Notes: generated by a model not told the origin, from the letters alone. A DNA stretch of 64,000 nt from Leishmania martiniquensis (GCF_017916325.1 NC_090146.1:67001-131000), one strand, 5' to 3'; shown: positions 20,611 to 32,140, counted from the stretch's first letter. Numbers and translations: made by a program.

Positions 20611-21411
20611 GCCAGAAGCAAATAGCGCCGGCCTTTCCAATGGCGGCGACTCCTTCGGCACTATCGCGTAGTAGCTGATGGCACTCGCTGCTCAGCAGAA
20701 GCGTCGGCCTGTGTGATAGCATGCACTGGAAGTCCGTGGGGGAGGGGGGTAGCAGTGGCAGTAGCAACCGCGGCGAGACGGGCAGGAAAAGGCGGACGCG
20801 ATGCTCCCGTATGTGCGCTACTCTGACATAGAGCCTCGCGCAGGTGCAGCACTTTGTGGGTGTGCCTGCGGAATATTTGCGACTCCCTGACGAGATCTTT
20901 GTTTCGCTATTTTTTTTCGGAGGGGGTATGTATTGGCTTGTCGTCGTTTTCCCTCTGACCCTCTCTCGCGCTGTGCGCGTGCACACTCCCGGAGGGGGAA
21001 GTGTGGTGCCCATGGGATCTGCGCTGCATCCATATTCCGCAACATCGCCATTCCCATGCCTGCGCGCCTACCCACACCGCCGCTGCCTCAGCACGTGATG
21101 TGCGGAGTCGAGGTGTGCGGCGGCCGCCGCCGCATCCCGCGGTCACTCATGGCTGCTACCGTGTAAGGCTAAAAGCTCTTTTCTGCTTCGCGGTGGCATG
21201 CATTGCGCGCGCAAGAGGGGCGATGCGCTATTGTTCTCGCAAGCTCTGCGAGTGGCACGCCTTTACCTCAAGCCCTCTCCACCGCTCCCTCATCACACAC
21301 GGCCACCACGCGCGAGGGCCTTTGATGCTCCAAACTTCCCGAACAGCAATTTATCTGCTGCATTTGGTTTTTTTTTTTGAAAGACGGGGGAGGGGGAGAA
21401 AATTTCGTTTG
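20611..21411 (+). other. Intergenic spacer, 0.80 kb
   Basis: It contains a G5AG6 motif at about 20738-20749, a T8 run at 20910-20917 and a second G5AG5 motif at about 21386-21397. The second lies between a poly-T tract and the Sec20 start codon. Confidence 0.55.
21367..21383 (+). promoter_or_regulatory. Candidate polypyrimidine tract and splice acceptor for the Sec20 gene
   Basis: A run of about 12 T (from about 21368) is followed by GAAAG, giving AG at 21382-21383. This lies 28 nt before the chosen ATG. Its position supports starting Sec20 at 21412 rather than at any upstream in-frame codon. Confidence 0.45.
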
Positions 21412-22227
21412 ATGCAGGTGGCCCCCACACTACGCGAAGCGGCGGCAGCGTCGCCTTCACTCGAGTCGGTGTCGCCGCTTTCCCCGAAAGCAGCTGAGGT
21501 ACTTGCTGCCCTGACACACCATGCAGACCAAGCGCTATGCGGGCTAATCACCGCGCACCGCGCTTTCGTCTCCAATCGTACGCAGCACTTGCACGGGGCC
21601 CTCTCGATCGCTGTCGCACACGCGCAGCAGGTGCTTCGGGTATTAGAAACGGTGCGGGAGCAGCGCGAGCGCGACCGGCATCTGCGGCAGCAGCCGTTAC
21701 GCCCCTGGATCTCACCCGACACTAGGCCCGCATCCCCCCCCGTGGAGGGTCGGGCGCAGACAAAAGAGGAGCACCAGCTATGCGCGCGGCTGGAGAAATA
21801 CCGCATCGACCTTCGCCGCGTGCTTCCACGCGCTGTGGCCGAAGCTGAGGGCGCGGATAACATCGGCGAGGGTGGCAGGACGCTCACTTCAGGTCGATCA
21901 GCCGCCAGCGCTGCGGCGGCGCTGCGCTCGCTGCTTCACACGCGCTCCATGCTCTCGGTAGAGCTAAAGAAGATGGACTCGGCGGTACAGGGGCTCGCCG
22001 GCTCCAGCGAGTCGCTCGCAGCCCTTCAGCAGTCGCTCCAAAATGTGCACTCATCGATGGAGATGGCTCAGCGCATGGTGCGCACGCTGCTGACAGTGCA
22101 ATCACGCGATGACGTACTGCTGCGCGTGTCTGCTGTCCTGTTTACGGTGGTGGTGCTGTACGTCGTGGCGCAGCGCGCTTTTCGCTTCTTTCCCGCAACC
22201 GTGTACGTCATCGTTGACGGAGCATGA
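21412..22227 (+). CDS. Sec20-type Qb-SNARE (BNIP1/Sec20 family)
   Basis: The protein has 271 residues. The N-terminal half contains helices suited to a tethering domain. The C-terminal part reads as a Sec20 SNARE helix: LLHTRSMLSVELKKMDSAV followed by heptads through MEMAQRMVRTLL (about residues 180-230). A short basic/acidic linker and a single membrane span at about 239-259 follow (VSAVLFTVVVLYVVAQRAF). In the Sec20/BNIP1 family this arrangement anchors the protein in the ER, where it acts in retrograde Golgi-to-ER fusion with Ufe1/syntaxin-18 and Use1. A short luminal tail follows the span. The start is the first ATG after a poly-T/AG element; upstream in-frame sequence encodes spacer. The family assignment is by pattern, without a search. 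Confidence 0.78.
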   Translation: MQVAPTLREAAAASPSLESVSPLSPKAAEVLAALTHHADQALCGLITAHRAFVSNRTQHLHGALSIAVAHAQQVLRVLETVREQRERDRHLRQQPLRPWISPDTRPASPPVEGRAQTKEEHQLCARLEKYRIDLRRVLPRAVAEAEGADNIGEGGRTLTSGRSAASAAAALRSLLHTRSMLSVELKKMDSAVQGLAGSSESLAALQQSLQNVHSSMEMAQRMVRTLLTVQSRDDVLLRVSAVLFTVVVLYVVAQRAFRFFPATVYVIVDGA

Positions 22228-22761
22228 CAAAGAGGTTGGGGGAGGGAGACGTAACCGGATGGCACCGTTGCCGCCCGCTCTCTCTCTCCCGCCTCCTCCC
22301 ACGGTGTGCTTGGCGTACGCAGCGGTGCGCCTCTGCGTGGTCAGATCTGTATTCTCCCGCCCTTAGAGCTGGGCCATGCGAAATGTGGATGGCTTCGTCA
22401 TGCCTCTCCTCCGCAGATATTATCGCTCTACTTCGGGGGGAGGAGATAGAGCGGCGCCTCAACACACTCACACACACACACACGTCGGGCCCCCTTCTCC
22501 CTGGCCTTGCGCCTCGCATGGGTTGACCCCGTAAGGCAGTACACGAATGGGCGTGGCGAAGACGTGTGCTGGCGCGTGTCTGCGTGCCACCGCCCACGTC
22601 GGGTGCACACACAAAGCGGCAAGTATGTCCGCCCGTCAATATCGTCCCGCTCCCTTCCCCTCTTCCCTCCTCGTACACGGCCGCCACGAAGACCACACGC
22701 ACAGACGTACGAACTCATTCCTCAGCATTCACCTGCGGGCGGACTCTGCGCTGCTGACGCG
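22228..22761 (+). other. Intergenic spacer, 0.53 kb
   Basis: It has a GGGGGAGGG motif at about 22238-22246, a CA tract at about 22467-22482, and a C/T-rich tract at about 22640-22672 followed by CAG at 22723-22725. The last is a plausible acceptor 37 nt before the next ATG. Confidence 0.5.
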
Positions 22762-25700
22762 ATGCCCTCCTACACGTCACGCTCTTCACCACAGCAGCGG
22801 CTGCCCCCGGCCGTGTGCTCCTTCACTCACGAAGATGTAAGTGCCTTTCGCCTGTGGCCGCTGTCTTCTGTGAACGCGGCCGCTGCCCCGGCGAGGGTGG
22901 CGGCGGCGTTCACATCGCCACTGCCCGATTTACAGGCACCGACTGGCGATAAAGCAGCAGTGCGCATCCCCTCCAAGACTGAGCTGGAGCACCACACCCG
23001 AAGGGCAGCTCAGCCCGCGATCTCAGTTGCCTCCATAAGCAGCGTTGAGACGATACGCGTGCCGCCTGTTGCAGCCCCGCGCGTCTACGCATCACTCATT
23101 CCTACACGCGTGGAGCCCGCCGGGGCCCAGAAAGGCAGGAAAAAGGATGCCAGTCGACCGACCGTGAACTCATCTCCGCGCCCCAGTGCCGAGACCAGCG
23201 CTACGAGTGGTACGAATGTATCTCTCGATGAAGCGCCCGTGGCCTTGCCCGCGGCAGCCACAGAGTACATCGTTGCGCCTAACTTGAGCGCCGCCGAGTC
23301 GCGGCAGCTGGCTCTGTGGACGCGCAGTACGTCAGCCTTCACCGCCTCCAAAGCGCTAGCCCGTGTCCCTGCGGCCCCCTTCAACGTCAAGCTGCACCAG
23401 TGGTGGCGTGAGCGGCAGACGGCCCGACTACATCAGCGCCATGTTGAGGCCCTTGCTGCGCAGCTGAGACCAAGCCTCGAGCAAGCTGTGCGAAGCCTGC
23501 TGACGGCGGAGGAGCACCACTGGCATCTTGAAATGCAGCGCCAGCAACAGCGAAAGAGTGGAGTGTGTTCGTCAACGGCGATCGGATCACCAGTGCCGCT
23601 GAACAAGATGGCAGCGCTCCTGCAAGCGGTGCAGCTGGTCCTTCATCAGACAAGCGTTTCTTTCATGGAGGCTGAGGGCAGCGAGGTCGCCGCCGCAAAG
23701 AGCGCGGGCATCGGAAAACGCGGCGCAGAAGGGCATGGCGGCTTCGCAAGCATCTCCAGCCGCTCCGTGGAGGAAGCGGAGGAAGCAGAGGCGCAGCAGA
23801 CACTATCGCGGGCCCAGCGTCGCGAGGTGCTGCAGGCCGCCCTCCACACGGAGCGCGCCCTTGCGGAAGAGGTGAAGCGACAGGCGTCTTCAGCCCTGCC
23901 GAGTGGTGCTAGCGTCTCCGTCGTCACTCTTCCCTCCGACCGGCCTGTTCCTGCCCCCGTGCTACAGCTGGAGGCGGCGGCCAGTGTTGTGCTGCTCTCC
24001 AACATCATCGAAAAGGCGGAACTCAGCATGCCCGGCATGGCGTTCGCCGGTCATCTCCTCCAGCAGTACATTCTGCCTCACATGTACGCTGACTTTGTCG
24101 GGTGGGCGACGGTGCGGCCGCGGCTGGGAACGCTGAGCGAGCAGGTCACCCACCTCGCAGCCCTTTCGCTGCGCGTGCAGCAGCAGCGGAGCCTGACAGA
24201 AGCAGCAGCGCAGGCCCAGTCCGACGTGACCTATCTCGAGGGCGTCGTGAAGTCGTGGACACTGCGTGCCTGGCTGCACCGGCTCCTACAGGACCGTCAA
24301 TACCTCGCGCAGAAGGCCACAGCGGAGCGCGTCGTTGCACGACTGCACAAGCGCATCCACCTGCAGCGTGTGTTCAGCGCGTGGTGGCGAGAGGCGCAGC
24401 ACGGGCGGGAACGTGTGCGTGCGGCACAGATGGAGAGGGCGTACATGGCATTCCTCGAGGAGTCGAAGCAGTCGGCGCAACGGGACAGTCACGCATATGT
24501 GGGAACGGCGGCGACAATGGCGGCAGCGCTGCTCATGTGTGACCCTCAACCCTCCGCCCCACCCGCCGCTACTATGTGGCCCCGTGGCCAGCAGCAGGAG
24601 AGCTGGCGAGGACCTGAGGAATCACCTGCCGACAGCAGGGAGGGGTCTTCGGCAGCAGGCATCCTTGTCAGCGGCGCGTCCACAATGACGGACACCCGTG
24701 CTGGATGGGCACCGGCCCCGAGAAATCCGTGGGGGAAGATCACTCATGCGTCGTTGTCGCTCCCCCCCAGCCGCGCTCGCTACGAAGCTCACTCGGCGAA
24801 GCGCAAGGGAGCGGGCCACAGCCGCGTTCACCTCTCCTTCATACGCCGCAAGGCTCGGAACCAGGACCCAGAAGCCCAACGCGAGCTCCATGGAGCACGG
24901 GCGGCTGGCGCTGGCGGCGTGCACGGCAGCAACGCCCCACGAGACGGAGATGGGCAAAGTGATATGATGGAGAGGTACGTTGTGTGCGACGTCAACAGCG
25001 ATGACCAGCACAGCAGCAGTAGCGACGAGGACGGAGCCGTGGATGGTGGCGGCACGCTGACGCAGCTCGTCTACCTCGCTTCCCGCACCGACGATATCGA
25101 CGAGGAGGGCAACAGTCTGTGCAACGTCAACGCCAACGCGTCACCCGCATACGTCACACCTGACGCCAACGCATCCTTCGTGAAGAGCGCGGCTCCCCAC
25201 GGAGATGAGGCCGGCGAAGTCCCGGAAAACACCCTCTTCCGGGTGATGCTGGCGAAGCTGCGCGAACTGGACCAGGTGAATGCGTATCTACGTGCGGAGC
25301 TAGCCGTGCAGGCCCGGCGGCTGCGCAAAGTGGAGGCGGCGAACAATGGCCTGCGTCAGCGGAATCAGCGGCTGGAGGATGACGCACTGCAGCTACTGCG
25401 CGAGAAGATGGAGGCGCTCAGCACCACACAAGAGCAGCTCATGGCGATCAAAGAGAAGAACCGCCGGCTGCGGCACTTCCGCTCTCGCCTGCGCGCGCAC
25501 CGCCACCGCCCGTGGCAATGTACCGTCCTGCGCGTTGTCGGTGATATTTGCGGGGTTTCGACGGCGGCAGCGGAAGATGCCGACGAGGCGCGCGTGCACG
25601 CGGATCGTTACGGCAGACACGGCACCAGCGACGACGATGCCGATGGCAGCGAAGGCGAAAGCAGCAATGCCTCGTCTCAGGCCACGAAGTCCGCCCTGGC

Positions 25701-28700
25701 TGCCGATTCGCCGATGAGTGGGCAAGGTGCGGCAGCAGCTGCGCCAGTGACGGCCCGCTTCACGCGCCGTCACGCTGCCCAGTCAGGCAGTGAAAGCGAT
25801 GAGAGGCGACTGTTCAACCGAATCGCCCCAATCATGCTGCGCTCCGCACGCCAGCTTCCCGACGCCCTCCTCATCGTCTCAGATTGGGCCAACAGCTGCC
25901 TCGACGACCTGGAGAGCCTCGATGACATGAAGGACAGCCCTCTTGCCGAGCGCTTCAGCAGCTTCAGCGAAGAGGCCCGCAGCGGGGTGCTGATCAGTCG
26001 GCTTCTCTACTACCTCGCCTTGCCGCGGTACCGCACCACGACACCAGCTGCCGAAGTGGAGCGAGACGTCAGTGCCGGCTTGGGCATGGGCGACCCTGCC
26101 GGGGCCAGACTCGATGGCTTCGGCCGCCGACGTCAGCTGCTGGAGCAGCACGGCGTGCAGCTCAACCCGCCCTTCCCTGTGTACATAGACTGCTTTGGGG
26201 ACTTGCTCAACATGCCGCCGGCGGAGCGCATGTGTCACCTCCTCGCGTTTGCGACGGAGCTCATGGCGGGCCGAGACGCTGCCCCGCAGAGGGACGAGGT
26301 CAGGTGGACGGGCGCCACAAATGGGGCCAACAGCACGAACGGGCAGGCGGGCCTAAACGTTTTCCTCGGCGCAGGAGAGGCGGGGGATGCGCGGCGGGGA
26401 ATGCGAGGTGCCCCTGCGTCGCCGCCAACGCTGTCGGTGCCGTTGCCTCTCCACACCGTGGTCGACCCGTACGCCATCGTGCGTGGCGAGAAGTCAGCTA
26501 TTGTCACGCTCTTAGCGCTTCTGTACGTGCGCTTTGCAGAGCCTTTCAACCACAAAAGTCGCGAGTGCGCGAGGCGCGAACGCAGCGCACTTTTGCAGCT
26601 TTGGAGCAGCGGCCAAGCGACAACGGCCGAGCTCAACGGCACCGTCAGCGACGGTGCCCAAGGTGCCGCCCGAGGGGGCGGGGACCCGGAGGAGGGGGCG
26701 TCAGCTCTGGCTCGGGTACCGCCACCCGGCTACTCGATCGAAGCTGACATGCTGCGACAGTTGCCGACAGAAGACAAGACCCCATGGCAGCTCTTCCGTG
26801 AGCGTTGCCTTCCCGTCTTCGGCACAGAGGCACACCCCTTCCTGCTGCGCGGCGGCTTCTGGCCAAGCGACGCTTTCGAGAGCCCTGAGCTGGCTGCAAT
26901 GCTGAGCAGCCTCGCCATGGCGCTGCACCGCTCACTGGAGCTGCATCGCTGGCACGTGACACTTAGCTGCCTGGTGCCAGCACGCACGTACGGCGGGCTG
27001 AGCCGCGGCGTCTTCACTGGGCCATGCGCGTCAGCCTCGGCGCTGCTGCTGGGGCTCCGTCAGGAAGGTACCGAAATCCTCTCGATCGAGCTCCCCCTCA
27101 TCCGTCAATGCGTGGAGGAGCGGCATCGAGCCTACCTGGACGCGCTGGCAAGCGAGCCCATCAGTGCCTCTGCCACCTTCGTGGAGGATGAAGCAGCCGA
27201 GCCGCCGACGCCGCAACCGCAGCTGGACGACTCCGCCACTGAGACGGAGTCTCTGACGGCCTCCATCACTGGTGTTTGGCAGGAGGACATTCTGTCGCTC
27301 TTTTTGCAGCGCGCCACCCTCTCTGCCCACCTCGCACTTCCGGTTCTGGACCTCGGCAGCTGGCGCCTGCTGTGCAACGACCTCGGGTTGATTAGCATGG
27401 CGAGCCCAGACATGGAGTCTTTCAGCGCGCACGATATCACGATGTTCAATAAGCGCGCATCTAGCTCGCCTCGGACGTCGATACGCCAACAGGCTCCATG
27501 CCTTTTCAGGCCACTGCTGCAAGGGTTAGACCTAGAGGTGGTGACAGAGCTCTTTCAACGCGCTGTTGTTGGGGTGTCATTCGCTCGTGATGAGGTTGAC
27601 CCCGCTGTGTTTCAGCCGGCGCGGGCCTCCAGGGACGCGTCGTCGCAGGTGGCGTTAGCGCCTGCAGGGGAGCACAGCAAGGGTGAAGGAGGGCTGTGTC
27701 GCTCGCCACATCCTTCGACGCAGAAGACGCTACCGCATATACAGATGGACATGACGTATGCGTCGTTCGTGATGGCGCTGGTGCTGCTGGCGCACCGCCT
27801 GTATCCGGCGCGCGCCTCGGCGACTGCAGTCAGCTGCGGTGGGCCCAGTGCCCTTGAACGTGGTGACAAGGAGCAGCTTGGGGTGAAGCCATCGCTACTG
27901 CCAGATGGCGTGGAAGCGAGGTGCAGCCGCCCCGCTGCCAGCAGCAGGCCGGCCTACTACACCCTTACCGAGGCCTTTGGGCTCATGATGCAAAGTGTTG
28001 TGCTACCCAGCACCACCGCGCGCCTGCAGCCTACAGACCCCCGCTTTGTCCTCCACCAGCTCACACGGGGCGTTAGGACGCAGGCGGTGTTGCAGAAGTG
28101 CGCCACGGCGCTGCTGCTGGTCTACCAGGCCTATAGCAAAGAAATTTGGGGGGAGCCGGGGATGGTGCGCAAGGACCTGCTTCGACTGCTGCGCGATGCG
28201 ATGCTCACCAGCACCGAGCTCTCGCAGAAGCTGATCTTCGAGCTCTTTTCCAAATGTTCGGTGGTGCGGCAAGCGAGTGAGGAGGTCGCCATTGCCAACC
28301 GCAAGGAGATGGATCGACTGGCGCATGTCAAAAGTGGCGCCGTGTTGCCAGCGAGACGGACCGGCTACCGCGCGGTGCGCATCGTCGACTCGGATGCCGG
28401 CACGGAGTCTGTAGCCACGCGTACGGCGCAGCGGAAACGCGTTCATGTTCTCACCTACGAGGGCTTCTGTGACTTGCTGTGTGTTCTCTGCGGCTTCAAG
28501 CAGCCGAACGTCTTCGTCCCGTTTGAAGAGCGCCTCCTTTCCTTCCTGCATCGCTCGCTACTGCGGCCGCTGGTGCACATGGTGCCTAATCTGGCGCCAC
28601 TGCTGCCGAGCACTCAGTCAACCGGCGTGTCGAACAGCTTTTTGATCTCCTCTGGAACGATGGGCGCGAGCAGCTTCACCGACGGCATCATCAGCGGCGG

Positions 28701-28722
28701 TGGCCAGAGCAGTATTGGATGA
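22762..28722 (+). CDS. Giant CH-domain-like / coiled-coil protein, probable cytoskeletal
   Basis: The protein has 1986 residues. Tryptophan-containing basic helices recur near residue 214 (QWWRERQTARLHQ), about 498-510 (TLRAWLHRLLQDR) and about 536-545 (VFSAWWREAQ). They resemble the Trp-containing repeats of SFI1-type centrin-binding proteins. A long coiled coil spans about 820-915. A divergent calponin-homology-like region spans about 1034-1260. It begins ALLIVSDWANSCLDDL and ends with VDPYAIVRGEKSAIVTLLAL, matching the two ends of a CH fold with low-complexity material inserted between. The C-terminal 700 residues are mostly helical with no recognised domain. No signal peptide or membrane span is visible. 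The likely setting is the basal body, flagellum or subpellicular cytoskeleton, which is inference from the domains. The ATG at 22762 is preferred because the upstream frame crosses the pyrimidine tract. Confidence 0.75.
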   Translation: MPSYTSRSSPQQRLPPAVCSFTHEDVSAFRLWPLSSVNAAAAPARVAAAFTSPLPDLQAPTGDKAAVRIPSKTELEHHTRRAAQPAISVASISSVETIRVPPVAAPRVYASLIPTRVEPAGAQKGRKKDASRPTVNSSPRPSAETSATSGTNVSLDEAPVALPAAATEYIVAPNLSAAESRQLALWTRSTSAFTASKALARVPAAPFNVKLHQWWRERQTARLHQRHVEALAAQLRPSLEQAVRSLLTAEEHHWHLEMQRQQQRKSGVCSSTAIGSPVPLNKMAALLQAVQLVLHQTSVSFMEAEGSEVAAAKSAGIGKRGAEGHGGFASISSRSVEEAEEAEAQQTLSRAQRREVLQAALHTERALAEEVKRQASSALPSGASVSVVTLPSDRPVPAPVLQLEAAASVVLLSNIIEKAELSMPGMAFAGHLLQQYILPHMYADFVGWATVRPRLGTLSEQVTHLAALSLRVQQQRSLTEAAAQAQSDVTYLEGVVKSWTLRAWLHRLLQDRQYLAQKATAERVVARLHKRIHLQRVFSAWWREAQHGRERVRAAQMERAYMAFLEESKQSAQRDSHAYVGTAATMAAALLMCDPQPSAPPAATMWPRGQQQESWRGPEESPADSREGSSAAGILVSGASTMTDTRAGWAPAPRNPWGKITHASLSLPPSRARYEAHSAKRKGAGHSRVHLSFIRRKARNQDPEAQRELHGARAAGAGGVHGSNAPRDGDGQSDMMERYVVCDVNSDDQHSSSSDEDGAVDGGGTLTQLVYLASRTDDIDEEGNSLCNVNANASPAYVTPDANASFVKSAAPHGDEAGEVPENTLFRVMLAKLRELDQVNAYLRAELAVQARRLRKVEAANNGLRQRNQRLEDDALQLLREKMEALSTTQEQLMAIKEKNRRLRHFRSRLRAHRHRPWQCTVLRVVGDICGVSTAAAEDADEARVHADRYGRHGTSDDDADGSEGESSNASSQATKSALAADSPMSGQGAAAAAPVTARFTRRHAAQSGSESDERRLFNRIAPIMLRSARQLPDALLIVSDWANSCLDDLESLDDMKDSPLAERFSSFSEEARSGVLISRLLYYLALPRYRTTTPAAEVERDVSAGLGMGDPAGARLDGFGRRRQLLEQHGVQLNPPFPVYIDCFGDLLNMPPAERMCHLLAFATELMAGRDAAPQRDEVRWTGATNGANSTNGQAGLNVFLGAGEAGDARRGMRGAPASPPTLSVPLPLHTVVDPYAIVRGEKSAIVTLLALLYVRFAEPFNHKSRECARRERSALLQLWSSGQATTAELNGTVSDGAQGAARGGGDPEEGASALARVPPPGYSIEADMLRQLPTEDKTPWQLFRERCLPVFGTEAHPFLLRGGFWPSDAFESPELAAMLSSLAMALHRSLELHRWHVTLSCLVPARTYGGLSRGVFTGPCASASALLLGLRQEGTEILSIELPLIRQCVEERHRAYLDALASEPISASATFVEDEAAEPPTPQPQLDDSATETESLTASITGVWQEDILSLFLQRATLSAHLALPVLDLGSWRLLCNDLGLISMASPDMESFSAHDITMFNKRASSSPRTSIRQQAPCLFRPLLQGLDLEVVTELFQRAVVGVSFARDEVDPAVFQPARASRDASSQVALAPAGEHSKGEGGLCRSPHPSTQKTLPHIQMDMTYASFVMALVLLAHRLYPARASATAVSCGGPSALERGDKEQLGVKPSLLPDGVEARCSRPAASSRPAYYTLTEAFGLMMQSVVLPSTTARLQPTDPRFVLHQLTRGVRTQAVLQKCATALLLVYQAYSKEIWGEPGMVRKDLLRLLRDAMLTSTELSQKLIFELFSKCSVVRQASEEVAIANRKEMDRLAHVKSGAVLPARRTGYRAVRIVDSDAGTESVATRTAQRKRVHVLTYEGFCDLLCVLCGFKQPNVFVPFEERLLSFLHRSLLRPLVHMVPNLAPLLPSTQSTGVSNSFLISSGTMGASSFTDGIISGGGQSSIG

Positions 28723-31700
28723 ATGGCCGCTCACGACCCGTCCTCGTAGCGCATGGGGGGCATGCAGAAGAGGCATGCAGCAACGCCACAGAAGGACTCA
28801 ACGGGCGTGAACGACCGCCTGTGTGTGTGTGTGTGACTGTGTGCGGCTGTCGGTGCTCAGTTGTGTGGTTGCTTCTCCCTCCCTCTGCGGCATGTGGCGC
28901 TTGCTGTGGCTGTCGTCGTCCTTGCCCACTGTACAGCTGATCATGTCTGTCATGAGTGAAGACATTGTGTGTCCATTGTGCGTGCCGCCATAGGGCATGC
29001 GGGCACGCGCGCATATTTTTTTTTCTTGGGCCCCTTTCTGCGTTCGAATAGCGAATGCTCTCCTCCTCTTTTCCCTTTGGGACGCCCACCCCACTGGCGG
29101 ACTTGTGACGCAGCGGAGGGTGTGGCCGTCTCTCTCCCTCTCTCCCCCTCATGGAGGTCGCACATGTACATACATCTTGAAAAGACACACACAAGCTGCG
29201 CAACGGTCGTTGCAGTACAGCACACCCGCCACCATCACCCTCCACTCAGTCCCCTCCCCCCCTCTCTCTTGGGGAGGGTCTCGTGTCGGGGAAGCAACAA
29301 CACGGTGTCGTCACCCGTCCCAATGTGCATCCCCTTCCCTCCCTACCTCCCTCTCGGTGCCACCAAGAGTGAGAGGGAGGAAGCTGCGCTGCTGCGGCAA
29401 CCGCACCTCACCTAAAACTTGCTTCGTCCTCCTCCTCTCCTTTTTTCCCTCTGCATCCAAGCAGACCTGGGGGAGAGGCGGCAGGGCGCTACCGCTCCGT
29501 GCGACGCCGCCCCTGCTGCCCCCAGGCGCCTTGTCGGCCCGCTGTGAAAGAGAGAGGTGCGGATGGCGGATGTCACCAGCGAGTGAGAGACAGAGCGAGT
29601 CCTGCATCTGCAGCCCGGCACACCGCTCCCCCATCACCGCCCCTCCCCCGGCATCGCCCCACGCTCTTACCTCTTATGAAACACACTCGCACATACGCGC
29701 GAGCACAGGGGGAAGGGGCACGCGGTGGCCATAAGGAGGTGGCGTTAGGATATACCCGATTCCGGAAGTATTGGTCTCCCTCTCGTGTCCGTCGCCGCAT
29801 GCGCGCACACCTCATGAAGCGAAAGCGAAGCCGACAGGATCGATGACCTCACGCGCCGGTGGAAATCTCAATCCGCTCTGCATCAATGCTTCGGCCTAAC
29901 GCGGCAGGGCTCCATGGGGAGTAGTACAGCCGTCGTTCGCATTCCTTATCGTCGGCGCCACCATCACTGCAGAGCTGGGGCGCTTCGCCCGCAGTGAGCC
30001 CCACTCAGAGCTGTTGAGCGGTGACCATCTCCCATCCGAGTCTTGCACGACCCTTCACTGTGGGCGAGTCAGCGTCGCCACTGCTGTGCAGCCTGGTAAG
30101 CATCCTCGCAGACTGGCAGCCGACGAATGTAGAGCCGAACGCGCAGTCGTCTGCTCTCTCGTCCTTCGCCGAGCGTCGGCAGGGCCCATACACGCGCATA
30201 CGCACGCCGCGTGCCAAAACAGGTGTGGACTGAATCAGCGGGCTCCACTGCAACGGCCAACAGCGTCGGTGTGCAGCCGCTCCAAAGGCCAAAATAGACT
30301 TTGAAGGCGTCGCCTGTGGGGCCACCCCGCCCCGCCTGTCGAGGAGGAGCCGAGCGGCGGCCCCGGTGTCGTGTAATCCAACTAGCTTTTCCCGATTACG
30401 CAGGCAGCGGTGTCCTCATGTTGGGCACGCGATACTGTCTCACGTCTACCTCGGAAGCGGGCAGCAACTTATGCCACTCCCCACCCCCACTCCCACCACC
30501 AGCACACAAACACACACACGGCACATGGCGTCGATGGGTTCTTGCTGCTATTTCGGCGAGAAGCAGAACCGCCCATGAGTCAAGGACAGTCAGATGTGAA
30601 GCGAAAAAAGGGGGAAGGGTACTCGCACTCGCTCCCTTCCCCTCACCTAGACCGCTACAGCCGCCGCCCCCCTACACACTCACACGCTAAACGTCCTCTC
30701 TCTCTCTGGAAGTTTTTGTTGCGATGAGTTTATTGAAAGAGTGGAATGACGCTCTGGAAAAAGGCTGCCCACGCGATGGACGCATCCGTGCTTGTTTACC
30801 GGTAGGCACCTAAGCCTCGTACCCTCATGAATCGGTGGCCACGCTGAGCGTCTCGAGAGAGCGGGAAACGTGCAGCGCACGGTTCAGCGCGCAGCTTCTG
30901 TAGCCACGCCGCGCCGCAGAAGTAGCCGTGGCAACTGCTGGTGAAGGCCTCTGCGCATCATTCAGCATCACTGGGCGCGGCAATGCCAGAGAACTTGCAC
31001 CCAAGTGCATAGGTCGCTGGTGCAACAAGCTGTCGCGATCGGCGCCCTCTCTCGCTCCTCCCTCTCTCTTTCTCTATCCTCTGACCTGTCCATTACCACT
31101 CGGCTTGCCTGGCACGCGCACACTCCCATATGCATCACATGTGTGCGCTCGTCTGCATTCATGCGCGCTCTTTGCCCTCAAGTCACCACCAACAGCACCC
31201 CGCCGCAGCACCTCAGGAGGCTGGAGCTCTCCTCCCTCCCACCGACCAGGCCACACCGCATCACAGTAGGCAGAGTAGTACGACCGCCTTAGCTCGAAAG
31301 GGCGGATAGAGGAAAGGTTAGAGCTGCTTGGCTTTTTTATGGGGCGGAGGCCTCACATCGTGTGCTAATGCGCACGGGTCTGCCACTAGCGCCGCACCAT
31401 CACTGAAGGCATCATCACCGGGGCCCCATAGAAAGCGGGGCCGCACCTGTTGTGCCGCGGCGCACGCATTAGAAGGGGTGGAGTGCCGCTCTTCGTGTCT
31501 CTGGCTGGCTGCTCAGTCTTCCATATGCCTCATCGACGCACGAGGAGGCAGGGCGAACATCTCGAAGGGCAACACGCGGACACGCACGTGTGAGTCAACA
31601 CTCCCATTCGCACTGTCTTTCGTTGCTGTTATATATACACATATATATGATGTGCTGTGTGCTTTGCAGTCCCTCGCAATCTCTTCGACCCGCGCCACAC

Positions 31701-31978
31701 ACCGGCACATCGCCCACCGCCATCATCTTCAGGCTTGTGCCATCAGCGGGCAACCGAATACGCGCACCGACTCCTCCACACGAACGCCTCTACATACGCT
31801 CTGCTGATCGCGTATATTTTATTGCCGCCCCCCCCTCCCGCTCACTCTGCCGACTCCCTTTTCCCCTTTCTCACGCGCGAAAGTCGGTGGCGCAGCCGCG
31901 CTTCTTTCTACCGTGTCTTGATCACGGCCCGCTTTGCCGATACGCACAGAAACGCGCGCCCGCCCTCCCACAGCGATC

Positions 31979-32140
31979 ATGCTGAGATACAGCGCAGCCG
32001 CTGCTCAAGGTATTGCTCAACTTCAGCCGATCCCGCCTGTGGATCCCTCGCTCTATCGGTGGCCTGCGCCGGCGTTGCACCGTCGGCGTAGTGCTGTACC
32101 CGCGCCTCTTCGAAGAGCACGAGGTAGAAGAAGGGCGTGA
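31979..32140 (+). CDS. Possible small protein, 53 residues (weak candidate)
   Basis: An ATG at 31979 opens 53 codons beginning MLRYSAAAAQGIAQLQPI and ending in an Arg-rich tail. Upstream there is a strong pyrimidine tract (about 31826-31870) with AG dinucleotides shortly after, as before real genes in this genome. From about 32060 a different frame also looks protein-like (VGVVLYPRLFEEHEVEEG), so this may be a small frame-broken gene. It could equally be chance in G/C-rich DNA. No family was recognised. Confidence 0.22.
   Translation: MLRYSAAAAQGIAQLQPIPPVDPSLYRWPAPALHRRRSAVPAPLRRARGRRRA

Noticed and set aside
22507..22761. Upstream extension of the giant CH-like protein
   Set aside because: It crosses a C/T-rich tract and a candidate splice acceptor. 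Its residues are Arg/Pro/His-rich with no conserved look.
28003..28551. Antisense open frame within the giant gene
   Set aside because: It is explained by codon bias of the sense gene, like other minus-strand frames in this window.
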